From contig OX419757.1 of assembly GCA_948567375.1 (NCBI GenBank), positions 64,356,001-64,420,000 of the forward strand: DNA of 64,000 nucleotides. The letters run 5' to 3'. A program made the position numbers and the translations under genes. This DNA is from Lunularia cruciata (taxonomy: Eukaryota; Streptophyta; Marchantiopsida; Lunulariales; Lunulariaceae). Shown here piece by piece: positions 22,537 through 34,400 of this stretch. Below the pieces are notes generated by a model that was not told the origin of the DNA, ran no database searches, and saw only the letters and a list, made by a program, of their open reading frames with translations. Numbering within the stretch: the stretch's first letter is position 1; every line of letters starts with the position of its first letter.

Positions 22537-23122
22537 TTACTAATGTTTACTTCAATACAAAGTCAATATGATCACTCTGGAAGGCACACAAACTATCAGA
22601 ACTATCATTGGGACCTCATAAGCTATCACTAGTTGATAATACTCCTCACCAAAATTCCTAACCACAAAATCTCTAAACATCACTTTTGGTCTCATTACAT
22701 AATGGATCTCTACTTGAGTGTTGAAAGGAAGAGGATTTAGGACATTCACGTTCTTATTATCATAATAGAATATATATTGTCAAATCACACTTTCTTTCAT
22801 ATATCACCACATGTAGAATCAACGGGTTTGGTGACTTCATCACCCTATCCATGAATTCTATGCCAAAGTGATAAACTAGCAATACCTTCATTTGCTCATG
22901 CTAGATATACATAACCTTGATATGGAATGGATTCGGGAATGGAAAGCTAGGTGCGGGAAATTGTCCTCCCGGTGCATCCATCCCGTCCTCTCTCTAAAAG
23001 TCCTTCCTAAGTCTAGCAATTACTCCATGTTCTCCACCTCAAATTACTCAATTTCAATAGTTCATGCTCTTCAAAGAAGGGTGATCCACTCTCTTAGACT
23101 AAGACACTCGCTTTGATACCAT

Positions 23123-23851
23123 TGTAATACTCCAAGGACAAGAGAAGAGAGAAAATACAAATTACATACTCAACATTCAGTGCCCCAAAGGAGCACCTTC
23201 TCTTTATTATATAGACAAAGAGGATCTCCTCCAAGGAAGCTCCATCATAGGATAAGGCACACAAATAGGTGACATGTCAAAAAGCTCCACCCTTGGATAA
23301 CTTACTTGGATGGGTGACATGTTGGTCTAGATCCTATCTGGTTGGTTGAACAAGCTTTGACCAGAGGGAATCTTTTAGAGAATCTTCCTATAGGAGTCTA
23401 AAAATCACGTGAGTAAGGTACCATTGGAAAGCTCTCAACAAGAGATATATATATGGGAGGAACTTGCACATTTTTGGGAGGAATCTATAAATTTTTGAGG
23501 CCTAATTCATCCGTTTAGGTCTCCGAAATTGCCTTCAAAGATTTCAGGCATATTTTGGTTCCTACTCTATTAGTAGAAGTCCTCTTTTGGTGATACTTCT
23601 TTCTGATCTGTTTAGTCCATCATGTGTAATATCTTTCTAGATGTTACCAAACCAATTCTCACCTTTAAATCATATGTCTAGCTATTGGTTTTAAGGTTCT
23701 CAAGTTTATTTTGGTTTATGCTCTATTAGTAGAAGTACTCTTTTGGTGATACTTCTATTTGATTTAATTTGACCATCATGTATAACATCATTCTAGATGT
23801 TACCAAACCAAATTTCACATCTAGATCATATGGCTAGCTTCTGGTATTACA
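23123..23851 (-). repeat. Chr-D 5' LTR
   Basis: 729 bp, TGTAATACTCC to GGTATTACA on the plus strand. It differs from the other Chr-D LTR at many scattered positions, so the insertion is not recent. Confidence 0.9.
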
Positions 23852-23932
23852 GGTATACTTTTAAAGTGTCCAAACAACTCATTTCTTTGATGTTGAGCTT
23901 TTGAGTTCTTGGTTATGGTGGATGTAAAAGAC
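23852..23932 (+). repeat. Gyp-C 5' LTR, part 2
   Basis: The short Gyp-C LTR segment left between Chr-D and Chr-A. It starts with the repeated GGTAT and ends with the target GTGGA, which is repeated at 37341-37345. It aligns with 46719-46793 of the 3' LTR. Confidence 0.85.
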
Positions 23933-24330
23933 CAAAACCGAGGAGAGAAATAGGAGAATGGAAACTCACATTGGGACACTTGAATGAGGGAAAACTCTGA
24001 ATGCCTAGCATGAGCTTCGGCCTTGGTATTTATAGGTAGCATACAAGACCCTTGAAGCTTCTTCAAGAAGCTTCCTTGAGCCGCTTTCTTGGAGTGCAAG
24101 CCAAGTTAACTAGGAAGCTTCTCAAGAAGCTTCCTTCAAGAAGCCGCCTACTTGGCGATAGCTAAGCTAGTTAGAAGCTTCTAGAAGCTACTTGCTTAGG
24201 GCGCAAGTTAACTAGTTGGGAAGCTTCCCAAGAAGCTTCTTAGATGGTTCTAGAATATTCTAGGCTATTTTTTCTTATTCTCTATTTCATAAGCCCGACC
24301 AACTTTGTCACTAAACTCCATATTGTTACA
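23933..24330 (-). repeat. Chr-A 3' LTR
   Basis: 398 bp, preceded on the minus strand by the polypurine tract GCGGCGGGGGAATA. The U3 carries the GAAGCTTC array, with a three-unit heat-shock element at 24173-24187, and a TATA box (TATAAATACC, minus strand) near 24035. Confidence 0.9.
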
Positions 24331-27300
24331 TATTCCCCCGCCGCTAGTTGGTGACGTCCTCGTCGCCAGTGAAGCTTCGAATTCCTTGATGGCCATCTGT
24401 GCATTCTGGAGGTGAGAAAGAGGTTCCCATGTGGCATCATGAAGGGGATACCCTTTCCAAAGGACCTTGTACTCCATATATTGGCGACGGCCTCGTTGAA
24501 TATGGCGCTGTGCAAGGATACGATCAACTTCGTACTCCTCATGATCATTGATAGGGACAGGAAGAGGGGGAGGTTGGACTCAAGAGGAAAAGGAAGAAGG
24601 GTTAGGAACAAAGGGTTTCAACTTGGAAACATGAAAGACAGGATGGATACGCATGTGACAAGGTAAGGCAAGACGATAAGCAACAGGAGAGACAATTTGG
24701 GTGATATCAAAGGGTCCTATCCAATTAGGGGCAAGTTTACGAACTTGGGTATCAAGTGAGAGAGGGAGGTTACTAGAGGATAGCATGACTTTATCACCGA
24801 CTTCAAAGGTGAGATCGCGACGATGGTGGTCCGCATATTGTTTTTGGTGATTCTGAGCAATAAGGAGGTGAGACTTGGCTTGTTGGAGAGATTGGGATAT
24901 AGTGGTCAAGAATATGGAAGTATGAGGAACCTGAGATGGAGGGGAAGCAAGAAGAGAATCTGGAACAAGCGGATCTTGGCCAAAATTGAGAAAGAAAGGA
25001 GAGAATCCGGTGCTTGCCTGTTTGGAATGTTGTAGGCAAATTCGGCAGCGGCAAGACATTCATCCCAATTGGTATGGTGGACATTGACAAAGGCACGCAA
25101 CATATCCTCCAATGTACGATTTGCACGTTCGGTTTGTCCATCAGTTTGAGGATGATAGGCCGTGGACAAAGCAAGCTTGGTGCCGAGTATCTGAAAGAGT
25201 GCTTGCCAAAACTTCTCGGTAAAGCAAGGATCACGGTCGGAGATGAGTACGCATGGCATTCCATGATGCTTGAAGACATTGTCAAAGTAGATTTGCGCCA
25301 AGGTTGGAGCATCCACGGTATCACAAGTTGGTGCCAAGTGGATTTGCTTACTAAGCTTATCCACAAACACCACGATGGCGGTGTGTCCTTGTTTTGTCTT
25401 TGGCAAGGATGTGATGAGATCCAAGCTCACATGCTCCCAACGAGCTGATGGAACGGCAAGCGGTTGAAGGAGTCCACCCGGCTTCTGGTTGCTGGCCTTG
25501 TTACGTTGGCAGCTCTCACATGATCAGACAAATTCTCGAACATCCCTTGTCATGTTGGGCCACCACCATTGACATTGGACGGTACCCAAGGTCTTGTCCA
25601 CACCCATATGCCCAGCGATGGGTAAATCAGGGCTTCTTGAAGGCGCACAAGTCGAAGATCACCTTTGGCTGGAACATAGATCCGATCCGCATGGAATAGA
25701 AGGCCTTCCTTGAAGGAGAAGGTGTTGTACTCCTTGTCACCTGTTGTTAGCCGACCATGTACCATTTGGAAGAAGGGATCTTGCTGTAGAGCTAACCGAA
25801 ACTTGTTATGAATCTTGGGATCAATTGACACCATCGTAATTGCTGCCGCAATGAGAGGAAGAGACTTCAAATCAGGTCGTCGTGATAGAGCATCAGGGAT
25901 GACATAGAACCAATCTGGTTTGTACTCAAGTTTGATGTTGAACAAATGGAGTTGCTCTTCCTATCGATGATGTCGACTCTTCATGTGCTCTAGGTGTAAG
26001 ATCTGCAACAATGGCTTGTGATCAGTTCGCATGATCACTTGTTTCCCCAAGAGGTAATGCCTCCATACCTTGGTGGCATATACCATTGCAAGTTGTTCCC
26101 GATCTCGAGCGGAGTAATTTCTTTCAGCTGTATTTAGTCGGCGAGACACAAAGGCAATAGGATGTAGTCCATCTGGAAATTCTTGTTGCAACACCGCTCC
26201 AATTGCAAAGTTAGAAGCATCAAAATCAACCACACAAGGTAGTTGAGGATCATATGGTTGAAGAATAGGTCTTGAAGACACCATATTCTTTAACTTTTGG
26301 AATGCTTCTTCATGCTTGGTGGTCCACTGGAAGCTCGAGTTCTTTCCCAAGAGGTCAGTCAATGGTGCAGCCACGTGAGCATAATAGTGGATGAACTGTC
26401 GGTAAAAACTGGCCAATCCATTGAATGCTCATACTTATGTAGCATCCTTTGGGGTAGGCCAATCAGTAATGGCCTTGATCTTCTCTTCTTCCATCTTGAT
26501 CCCCTCTGATGAGATCTTATGACCCAAGAAGGTAACCTCCTTCTGCCAAAAAGCACACTTTGACTTCTTGCAGTAAAATTTCCATTGTCGTAGTCGTCTT
26601 AGGACTTCTCGCACATGATTCACATATTCGGCCTCTATCTTGCTATAGATTAAGATATCATCTAAGAACATCACCACGGACCGATCCAATAGTCCTTCCA
26701 ACACCCGATGCATCTGATCCATGAAGACTGCTAGAGCATTAGTGAGTCCGAAAGGTAGAACTCTCCACTCAAAATGTTTGTACCTTGTGCAAAAAGCAGT
26801 CTTTTGCACGTCTTCTCCTTCAATAGGAATTTGCCAATAGCCGTTACAAAGATCCAGCTTGGAAAAGTAGCGTGCTCCACTTAGTTGATCAAGCAGGTCA
26901 TCGATCCGAGGCAAGGGATATGCATTCTTCACGGTTTGCTTATTGAGTCCATGGTAATCAATATAGAAATGAAGTCCTCCATCCTTCTTTGGAACAAACA
27001 GTACCGGTGCTCCCCAAGGAGAGGTACTATGTCGTATGAAATCCTTCTCCAACAACTCTGTAAGTGTTGTTCGCAACTCCTCCAACTCCTTTGGTGAGAG
27101 CCGATAGATTGGTCTACTCACTGGAGTACTCCCTGGCAATAACTCGATCTTGAAGGGCATACCTCGATCGGAGGGTAATCCCTTTGGCAGATCATCCGGA
27201 AACACATCTGCAAACTCTTGAACTATCCAATCAACCATTGCTTGATGCGGCACTTGGCCCTCCTCAAATTGTTCTTGTGCAATTGGCTTGATCCACACCG

Positions 27301-28860
27301 CGAATAGAGACTTATCTTCCTCCAAAGCTTGCTCTATGGCTGCTTTATTAACAAACTTCCCTTCTAGGGACTCATCTCTCTTCCAAGCTTGCTCCATGGT
27401 TGCCTTCCTGGCAAACTTCCCATCTTGGGACTCATCTCCCTTCAAGATTCGCTCTATGGCTACCTTCTCGACAAACTTCCCATCTTGGGACTGACTATTC
27501 TTAGGTATCTTACTCAAAGGTGCCAGACAACCTAATCGGAAATTCCTACCTTGGTGTTGTACTTGAATTTGGCGTCGGGTCCAATCAAATTGAACCTTAT
27601 GACATTCAAGCCAAGGTAGACCCAGAATGATATCATAGTGTAGAGGTGCCACTACAAACCTCATACACTCCAAATACTCCTTCCCAATCTTGAAGGTAAT
27701 AGGATGCGAGGTGCGGAATGCAGAACCCTTTCTACCATCCGCCATCATCAAACTACTTCCAATCACAAGCTTGATAGGAATACCCAATTCCTTTGCTACT
27801 TGCATAGACATGCAATTCTCTGAACTTCCAGAATCAACCAAAATCCTACAACCCCAATTAGATATCATACCTTGCAAGTGAAGCAAACTTGCATAGGTCG
27901 AGCCTTCAATCCCATTGGAACTAATGAAGCTCCTAGTAGGCGGCTCAAAATCTCGTATTGGGATTCTTTGTTTCCCTGATCATTCCGCTCCACAATCTCC
28001 ACTTGGGCAACTTGTCGAGGTCGTCAATTCTTGAGTGGACATTCAGCAATGCGATGCCCCACCTGGCGACAATAAAAACAACCACCTTTTTGTCGCAGTT
28101 TCTCCCTATCTGCCATGCCCAGTGGTCTTTGTTGAATTGCATCAATTTCTATTGGTGCTGGCTCCTCCACTTGTGTGTAGTGTATTGGTAGGCCTTGTGG
28201 GGGTCGAGGTCGAGACCAAGTTGTTGCCACCAACGAATCAAAACGTTCGGCCAACCGCATGGCTTCCTCCAAGTGTTGTGGCTCTTGCATGGTTACCTCT
28301 AATTTGGTTCTTGCCTTCAAGCCCCTCACGAATCGATCCAGAGCTTCACCTTCCAAAATATTTGGAATTTGCATGATGGTGTTTTGGAACTGCGTGATGT
28401 AACTTCTTACAGAGCCAATCTGTTTCAACTCTGCCAACTTATCCCGTGCAGCTCGTGTGGCATTTATAGCTTGGAACCGATTGATTATTGCGCTCTTGAA
28501 TTCTGCCCATGTCAAGATTAATGCAACCATTTGTCGTTTGGCCCGCTCCACTCGGAATCTCCACCATAGCTTTGCTACCCCATCCAATTGGCTAGAAGCC
28601 AAGAGAATCTGCTTTCACTCATCTTGTAGATTGGTAGCTTCAAAATAACGTTCACAATCAAACATAAAATTCTCCACTACACCCGGGAGATTCTTGCCTT
28701 CAAATACCTTAGGTTTAGGGAATCTGATCCGATCTTCTCCTTCTCGAATTGGTACTCTCTCCACCTGCTCTTGTCGTCGAAGATCTCGTTCATTTAACAA
28801 TCGAGTGAGGTGCTCGATTTGTTGTTGCATAGCAAGGATAACATTAGGTATTGCCGCCAT
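24331..28860 (-). pseudogene. Chr-A gag-pol, nearly complete but broken
   Basis: On the minus strand, gag starts at 28860 (MAAIPNVILAMQQQIEHLTR). One in-frame TGA near 28613 separates it from the main gag domain and the CCHC knuckle CFYCRQVGHRIAEC (28602-28024). After a frameshift, a 483-codon stretch (27886-26435) holds protease (ILVDSGSSENC) and RT (FLDDILIYSK). RNase H follows at 26416-25961 (VVDFDASNFAIGAVLQQ), then the linker at 25945-25550. Integrase core is at 25430-24906, the integrase C-terminus at about 25059-24600, and the chromodomain near 24560-24335 (EYKVLWKGYPLHDATWEPL). All domains are present and the motifs are well kept, but several frameshifts and stops prevent one polyprotein. 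It probably retained activity until fairly recently. Confidence 0.9.
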
Positions 28861-29131
28861 GGTTGCTCCTCTATCACACCACTCCCAATCTATCTAATTT
28901 ATTAACACATAGAAATAGCACGTCCACCGTTCTCCATAAGTTACAACCGGAAGCACCAAGGGTTCCTCAAATATGGTGATCATATGTAGAAAGTCTTGTC
29001 CAAAGTGTGAGGTGATGAACTGTGTGAAACGATGCTTGGGTAGTATTTGGACGCAAAAATCCAAATGGTTTGGTGGAAGTGGATTTGGTGGTCCATAAAT
29101 TCCATCCATCCCATTCCTGCTCTGATATCAA

Positions 29132-29231
29132 TGTAAAAGACCAAAACCAAGGAGAGAAATAGGAGAATGGAAACTCACATTGGGACACTTGAATGAGTAA
29201 AAACTCCAAATGCCTAGCATGAGCTTCGGCC
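29132..29231 (-). repeat. Chr-A 5' LTR, left piece
   Basis: The first 100 bp of the split LTR (TGTAAAAGACC on the plus strand), ending in the target GGCC where Gyp-B entered. It continues at 37013. Confidence 0.88.
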
Positions 29232-29895
29232 TGCATGTGTGTGGTATTGTGATATTTAGCTTGGTATTACAAGTACTTAAGAGATATTATTTATATAGAG
29301 ATAAAGGATGGTTCTATATTAGTCATGGTTAGCTAAAGTTAGTCATAGCTAAGATAGATAGGACCTTACTTTAGAGGAAGTAGAAAAGATGAGCACCACT
29401 ATTTTGGATTTTAGTGTGTTGACTTGGTATTATTCCTAGGTGTTTGGCTTTGGGGAAAGAGTTGAGAACTCTTGGGCCCGCAAGCCTTTTTGTTTTGGAT
29501 TCTTCTTTAGTCCAAGGATAGCCCATGTGAAGGAATCCTTGCTTTAGTGGTTGGGTCAAGATAAGGGGAATATGCCCATGTGAATGGATATTCCTTTCTA
29601 CTTTTTAACTTTACTTGACTTTTAGTCTAGTAACTTGAGTTAATACGGTAATTAGTAACTTTGGTACGTAACTATTTCACATGTATATAAACAAGGGGTG
29701 AGGAGGTACTCATCATCCTTTCATTTGCAACTATCTCTCTCTCATTGAGTTCTCTAGTGAGCAATGTCTTGAGCCTTGGAGTGTTAGCCTTGGAGGAGTA
29801 TGATGGAGTTCGGGTTCCTTGCCTTCTTAGTCCATGGTGCGCTACCATAATAGCCATCAGAGGTTCATCCTGAGTGAGAGACAGGCCGGCTCACA
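29232..29895 (+). repeat. Gyp-B 5' LTR with a 15-bp terminal deletion
   Basis: It lacks 15 bp close to its 5' end compared with the 3' LTR: TGCATG here versus TGTAACACCCATTTGTGCATG's start and end. The loss lies between two TG dinucleotides. A TATA box (TATATAA) lies at 29694-29700. Otherwise it is almost identical to 36349-37012. Confidence 0.92.
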
Positions 29896-29899
29896 TTTT

Positions 29900-29917
29900 T
29901 GGTTCCGTTGCCGGGAC
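29900..29917 (+). other. Gyp-B primer-binding site (tRNA-Asp type)
   Basis: TGGTTCCGTTGCCGGGAC, five bases after the LTR end, matches the plant tRNA-Asp primer site (TGGCGCCGTTGCCGGGGA, from memory) except at a few bases. Confidence 0.7.
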
Positions 29918-29937
29918 CTCTCTAGAAGGCAAGATAA

Positions 29938-30107
29938 TGTTCCGCGTCCAATTCTACATTAGGCAGAAGGAGGCTATGAGAGCTCACTTGGAGAGAACAT
30001 TAGGAGAGGAGAAGGCTGAACTTATGTTAGAGAACCAAGATCCATTTGTAAACCCTGTAGTTCATTCTGATGTCTTTGAGGTGATTTTGTACATCTTGTA
30101 CACATGA
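29938..30107 (+). CDS. Short leader ORF of Gyp-B, unknown
   Basis: An open frame starting MFRVQFYIRQKEAMRAHLER (56 codons) lies just after the primer-binding site. It is charged and probably helical, with no domain I recognise. It may be a leader peptide, an exon of a spliced transcript, or chance. The following 30108-30754 is non-coding leader with nothing identifiable. Confidence 0.25.
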
Positions 30108-30754
30108 GAGGAATTGGAGAGATTGTGTGAGGTGGATTGCAGATTTTGGGGATTAAGGTGATTTTGGATAAAATCTCAAGTTTGAGATCTGGACTTGAGA
30201 TTTCTACACATGATAGCTTGGGTTATCTTTCAGTTAGCACAATTGAAATTATTGTGAGAGCTTCTATGCGCATTGGGCTAGAATTTTAGAAAGTTGATAG
30301 GGTAAAGTGCTCCCGCAACTGCATGCTCTCTGGAAAATTGTACAGAGTCTGCCATTTCTTTAATTTTCAGTGAATTGTCCTGAAAATTTCCAAGAAAATT
30401 CAGTGCATTGTATCCTACCTGCTGCCACAAAAATTAGAGAGAGATCGTTCTTGCGCAGAGAGTAATGAGTTTTTGAAGTGAGGGGGGTGGTTTTCAAACC
30501 AAATCTGAAATATGGGTGCTGAATAGAAAGGTGTCTAGGCCAAATGGCTTGATGAAAAGATCTGAAATTTTGCAAGGAGGGACGCCCTGGAATTGTTATC
30601 AAGTGTGAAAATTTTCAAAGGACTGTGACATATTGGTTAGGATATTTGAGTGACATTGTGAGGAAGGGTCAATTCTGTAGAGTGGAGATCTCATGCATGA
30701 GAAGTTTGAGATCAACAAAAAGCATGTTTGAGTGTTTAGATTCATCTTAGGAAC

Positions 30755-31228
30755 ATGGAGGGCCATCAAGAGTGGAAATTGAGATTATGCAAGGTTCCCC
30801 AAGGGTTTGAGGTGATTGTAGGGGTGGATTTGAGGAAAAGAGAGTTTACAATAGAATTTGAAGAGAGTGTTGAGAGGATCCAAAAACCTACACCACTTGG
30901 CGGAAAGAGTGAGTCTAAGTGCTTTCTATGTGGAGAGAAGGGACATAAGGCAAGTTCATGTCCATTGACCTTTGAGAGCAAGAGATTGAGGGAAAGGAGA
31001 GGCTTACTTGACTTGGGTTTGCATGTTGGACCTTCTTCACCAAGATTGGGAGGGAGAAGGTCTAAGACCAAGGAGTTGTGTGTGGTTTGTGGAGTTGAAG
31101 GACTTCCAAAAGGACATGAGTGTAGTGGAGTAAAAGCACTTTTGGAAACTTTTGTGAAGGATCTTGGAGAGAGTCTTAGTACAGCTACAGAAATACTACC
31201 ACCTTCATCAGCTAGTTCTCAAGATTAG
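30755..31228 (+). CDS. Extra zinc-knuckle ORF upstream of gag-pol in Gyp-B
   Basis: An intact 157-codon ORF lies between the 5' LTR and gag. It starts MEGHQEWKLRLCKVPQGFEV. Residues 56-69 form a canonical CCHC knuckle, CFLCGEKGHKASSC (C-x2-C-x4-H-x4-C). A second Cys/His group at residues 109-123 has the spacing C-x2-C-x8-H-x-C (CVVCGVEGLPKGHEC). The tail is Ser/Thr-rich. The main polyprotein has its own CCHC knuckle at 32301-32342, so this is an additional nucleic-acid-binding protein rather than a displaced piece of gag. Standard Ty3/gypsy elements have no ORF here. It could be a captured host domain or an ancient gag duplicate; its function is unknown. Confidence 0.6.
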   Translation: MEGHQEWKLRLCKVPQGFEVIVGVDLRKREFTIEFEESVERIQKPTPLGGKSESKCFLCGEKGHKASSCPLTFESKRLRERRGLLDLGLHVGPSSPRLGGRRSKTKELCVVCGVEGLPKGHECSGVKALLETFVKDLGESLSTATEILPPSSASSQD

Positions 31229-31460
31229 TGATGGAGATAATCTTTTAACTTATGGATAAACTATCCATGAGAGTTAGATTAATATGCACTCTAGGATTTG
31301 ATGTTGCTATAGAAATCTTGGAGCAACCTGAACCTTTTGTGTTCCCTAGAGTGGATTATTCTCAGATGGTGTTAGTCATATATATACTCTATTAGTAATA
31401 GAGTGAGAGAAAAAAAAAAGAAAAAAAATTGAGAGAAAAGAAAGATAGTGAGGGGTTAAG

Positions 31461-34400
31461 ATGGGGAAACTTCCGGTTTTCTTTGGCAAGGATGGAGAAG
31501 ATGTGGAGGCCTTTGTGAGAGACTTCAAGAGAGCTTGCATAGGAAACAATGAGAGGAGGAAGAATGAGTGGGCCTCATTATTACCAGATTTCTTTGAGGA
31601 TGCAGCACTTACATGGTATGAGTCAGAATACCAAAAGAGAGAGAGGAGAGAGGGGGAAGAGGAGTCTTGGGAGACTTTGACTTCAGCACTCATTGAGAAC
31701 TTTCTTCCTGATGAGAGTTATGAGAGATTGATGAGTGAGGTTACATTTCTCAAGCAACGAGATGGAGAGAAAGTGAGAGTCTATGTGGAAAGAGTGGAAA
31801 AGTTGGAGTCCAGATTTCGCATAGTGTTGAGGAAGGGTGGGGATGATGTAGAGACTACAATGATTGGCATAGGGGCCATGCTCACCAAGAAATTTGTTGG
31901 AGGATTGAGACCACAAATTTGAAGCAAGGTGAGATATGAGAAACCTTCTTCCAAGGTTGAAGCTATCAAGATCGCAATTTGTATGGAGGAGAGTTTGGAA
32001 GGGGATGAGAGTGATTTGGTGGTGGAGGTTGTGCATCCTCCTCAAGGCTACAAGTATGGTGGAACTTCTGATACTTTGGTGACAAGGGTTGCACCACAAG
32101 TAGTAGTTGCTCCAGTTCTTGCACCTCCACCAAAAGATCCACTCCAAACCATCACAGAACAACTTGCGGATCTCAAGATCAATGTGGTGCAACTATGGGA
32201 GAAGAGAGAGGTGGATCAGAATGTAGGGAGAGGGCCTAGGAGTTATGGAAACTATCCATATAGAGGAGGCCAACTAGCCAACAATTTCAATGATAGAAAT
32301 TGTTTTGGTTGTAGAGGAAGAGGCCATATCCAAAGGAATTGCCCAAATTCCACTTACCATGGAGGAAGGGGTTATGAGGGAGCCAATAAAGGGAAAGAGG
32401 GAGGTAGTGAAACCCAAGTGGCTCCTAATCCCAACAAAGGTAAGGGGATAGCATCCATAGATGTGGTTGAGAGCAAGTATGAGAAGGGAGAGTGCTCAAA
32501 CTCCAAGGGTCTTAATTTGGAGCTTTTGGCACAAGAGAAGAATAGAGCTCGTTTTGCAGAGGATGTTCACTCTTCTCAAGGATTTACTTCAAGCAAGGAT
32601 ACTCCTATGTCTACTAGGAGCACTCGCACCTCAACACCATCAACAAGAAAGACTCCAAGGAAGAAGTTGGGGATGGAGGACTTCTTGATCTCAAAGCAAC
32701 AATGGAACTACAATGTGTTGGAGGATGTTGGTAGTCACAAGGCTAACATCACAGTGGGCCAATTAATTGCTTTGAACCCTACCTTGAGAAAGGAGCTTAG
32801 AGGTGGTTTGAATTCTACAAGGAGCAAGAAGAAGAAGAAGGCAAAAGTTCCAGTATCAATGGGGGTGGTGGATGCCAAGCCAGCACCATGGGAGGCTTGT
32901 GAATATGCCTCCAAGATTGATGTGAGAGTGAATGGTCACAACATCAAGGATGCATTGGTTGATGGAGGATCAGCAGTGAATGCCATGTCAAAAAGGTTGA
33001 TGAAGAAGTTGGGTATGATACCCTCAAGACCTTCAACATTTGTGGTGAGCATGGCAAACAAGCAACAAGTTTGACCAGTAGGAGTGATGGATAAGGTGGT
33101 AGTTTCAGTTATGGGAGTTCAAAATCTCATGACTTTCCAAGTCTTGAAGGATTCAAGCTATGACTTACTTCTTGGAAGGCCATGGTTGAGAGTAGCACGC
33201 ACAACTGATCGATGGCACAAAGGGTACTTGAGGATTGGGCCATCAAACCATAAAGTCACTGTTCCTATGACTAACACCACCAACACTTCACATTCAGATA
33301 CCCCATCTTTTGATTATTGGGAATCAGATTCTGAAGAAGGAGCTTCAGGTGTGGACACAACCATGGAAGAGGAGACTTCCACGGAGGAGGATGAATCTGA
33401 ATCTGATTCATATGTGTATCCTTTGTGTGCTATGGATTTTGCACCTAAGCCAGAGGTTTTGAAGGACCCAAATAAATCACCATTGACACTTGAGGAGGTA
33501 GAGAGAAGGTTATCTACCCTCAAGTATGGCCCAAATGTTACCAAGGAGGAGAAGGTGAGATTTGAGGAGATTTTCCGCAAGTTCATCCATGTGTTTGCTT
33601 TTAGTTACAAGGATTTGAAGGAAGTCACCTTGGAGGAGCACAAGATAGAGGTGGAGTCACATGCAAGACCAATCCGCCAAAAGCAACGTCGCATTAGCCC
33701 ACCAATATCTTTGGTTGTGAAGGAGGAGATTGATAAGCTCAAGGAGGCTGGATTTATCTTTGAGGTGGAGAATTCAGAAGGGGTGTCTCCAATTGTCATT
33801 GTGAAGAAAAAGAATGGCAAGCTTCGGGTATGTGTGGATTACAAGAAGCTCAATGTTGTTACTAAGAAGGACTACTACCCATTGCCATTCATTGATGAGA
33901 TCTTGGAGGAGGTTGTAGGTCATGAGAGGTACAGTTTTGGAGATGGTTATAGTGGATATAACCAAATCAAGATTGCACCAGAGCATCAACAACTCACCAC
34001 ATTCACTACACCTTGGAGAACTTACGCTTTCAAGGTCATGCCTTTTGGGCTTTGCAATGCTCCAGCCACATTCCAACGGTTCATGAACAAGGTATTTGAA
34101 CCTTTCATTGGGAAATTTGTGAGAGATTTCATTGATGACTTTTGTGTCTATGGGAGCAAGGAGGAGCACTTTGAGCACCTAATCAAAGTCTTGCAACGCT
34201 TGGATGAGGCAAATGCATCACTCAACCCAGAGAAGTGCATTTTTGGATGTGAAGAAGGTCTACTTTTGGGGCACATCATCTCCAAGGATGGAATAGCAGT
34301 TGATCCTAAGAAGGTGAGGAAAATCTCAGACCTTCCATTCCCTTCAAGCTTGACAAAGTTACGCCAATTCTTGGGAATGGTTGGGTACTATAGGAGGTTC

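Larger units (their letters stand above)
16593..23851 (-). mobile_element. Chr-D: full-length, decayed Ty3/gypsy chromovirus
   Basis: A complete element of 7.26 kb, including a later solo-LTR insertion. LTRs lie at 16593-17322 and 23123-23851. It is flanked by GGTAT at 16588-16592 and 23852-23856. The primer-binding site TGGTATCAAAGC (minus strand, 23121-23110) resembles the iMet type. The polypurine tract AAAAGGAGGGAGGTC (minus strand) adjoins the left LTR. Internal order on the minus strand is gag, zinc knuckle, protease, RT, RNase H, integrase, chromodomain. It sits inside the Gyp-C 5' LTR. Confidence 0.92.

Noticed and set aside
24803-25366. 187-codon minus-strand ORF overlapping Chr-A integrase
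   Set aside because: It is a frame shadow of the integrase and C-terminal coding region, and the same shadow appears at 253-718.
29228-29232. 5-bp target duplication GGCCT for Gyp-B
   Set aside because: The T belongs to the LTR terminus (TG). The solo LTR of the same family also has a 4-bp duplication, so GGCC fits better.
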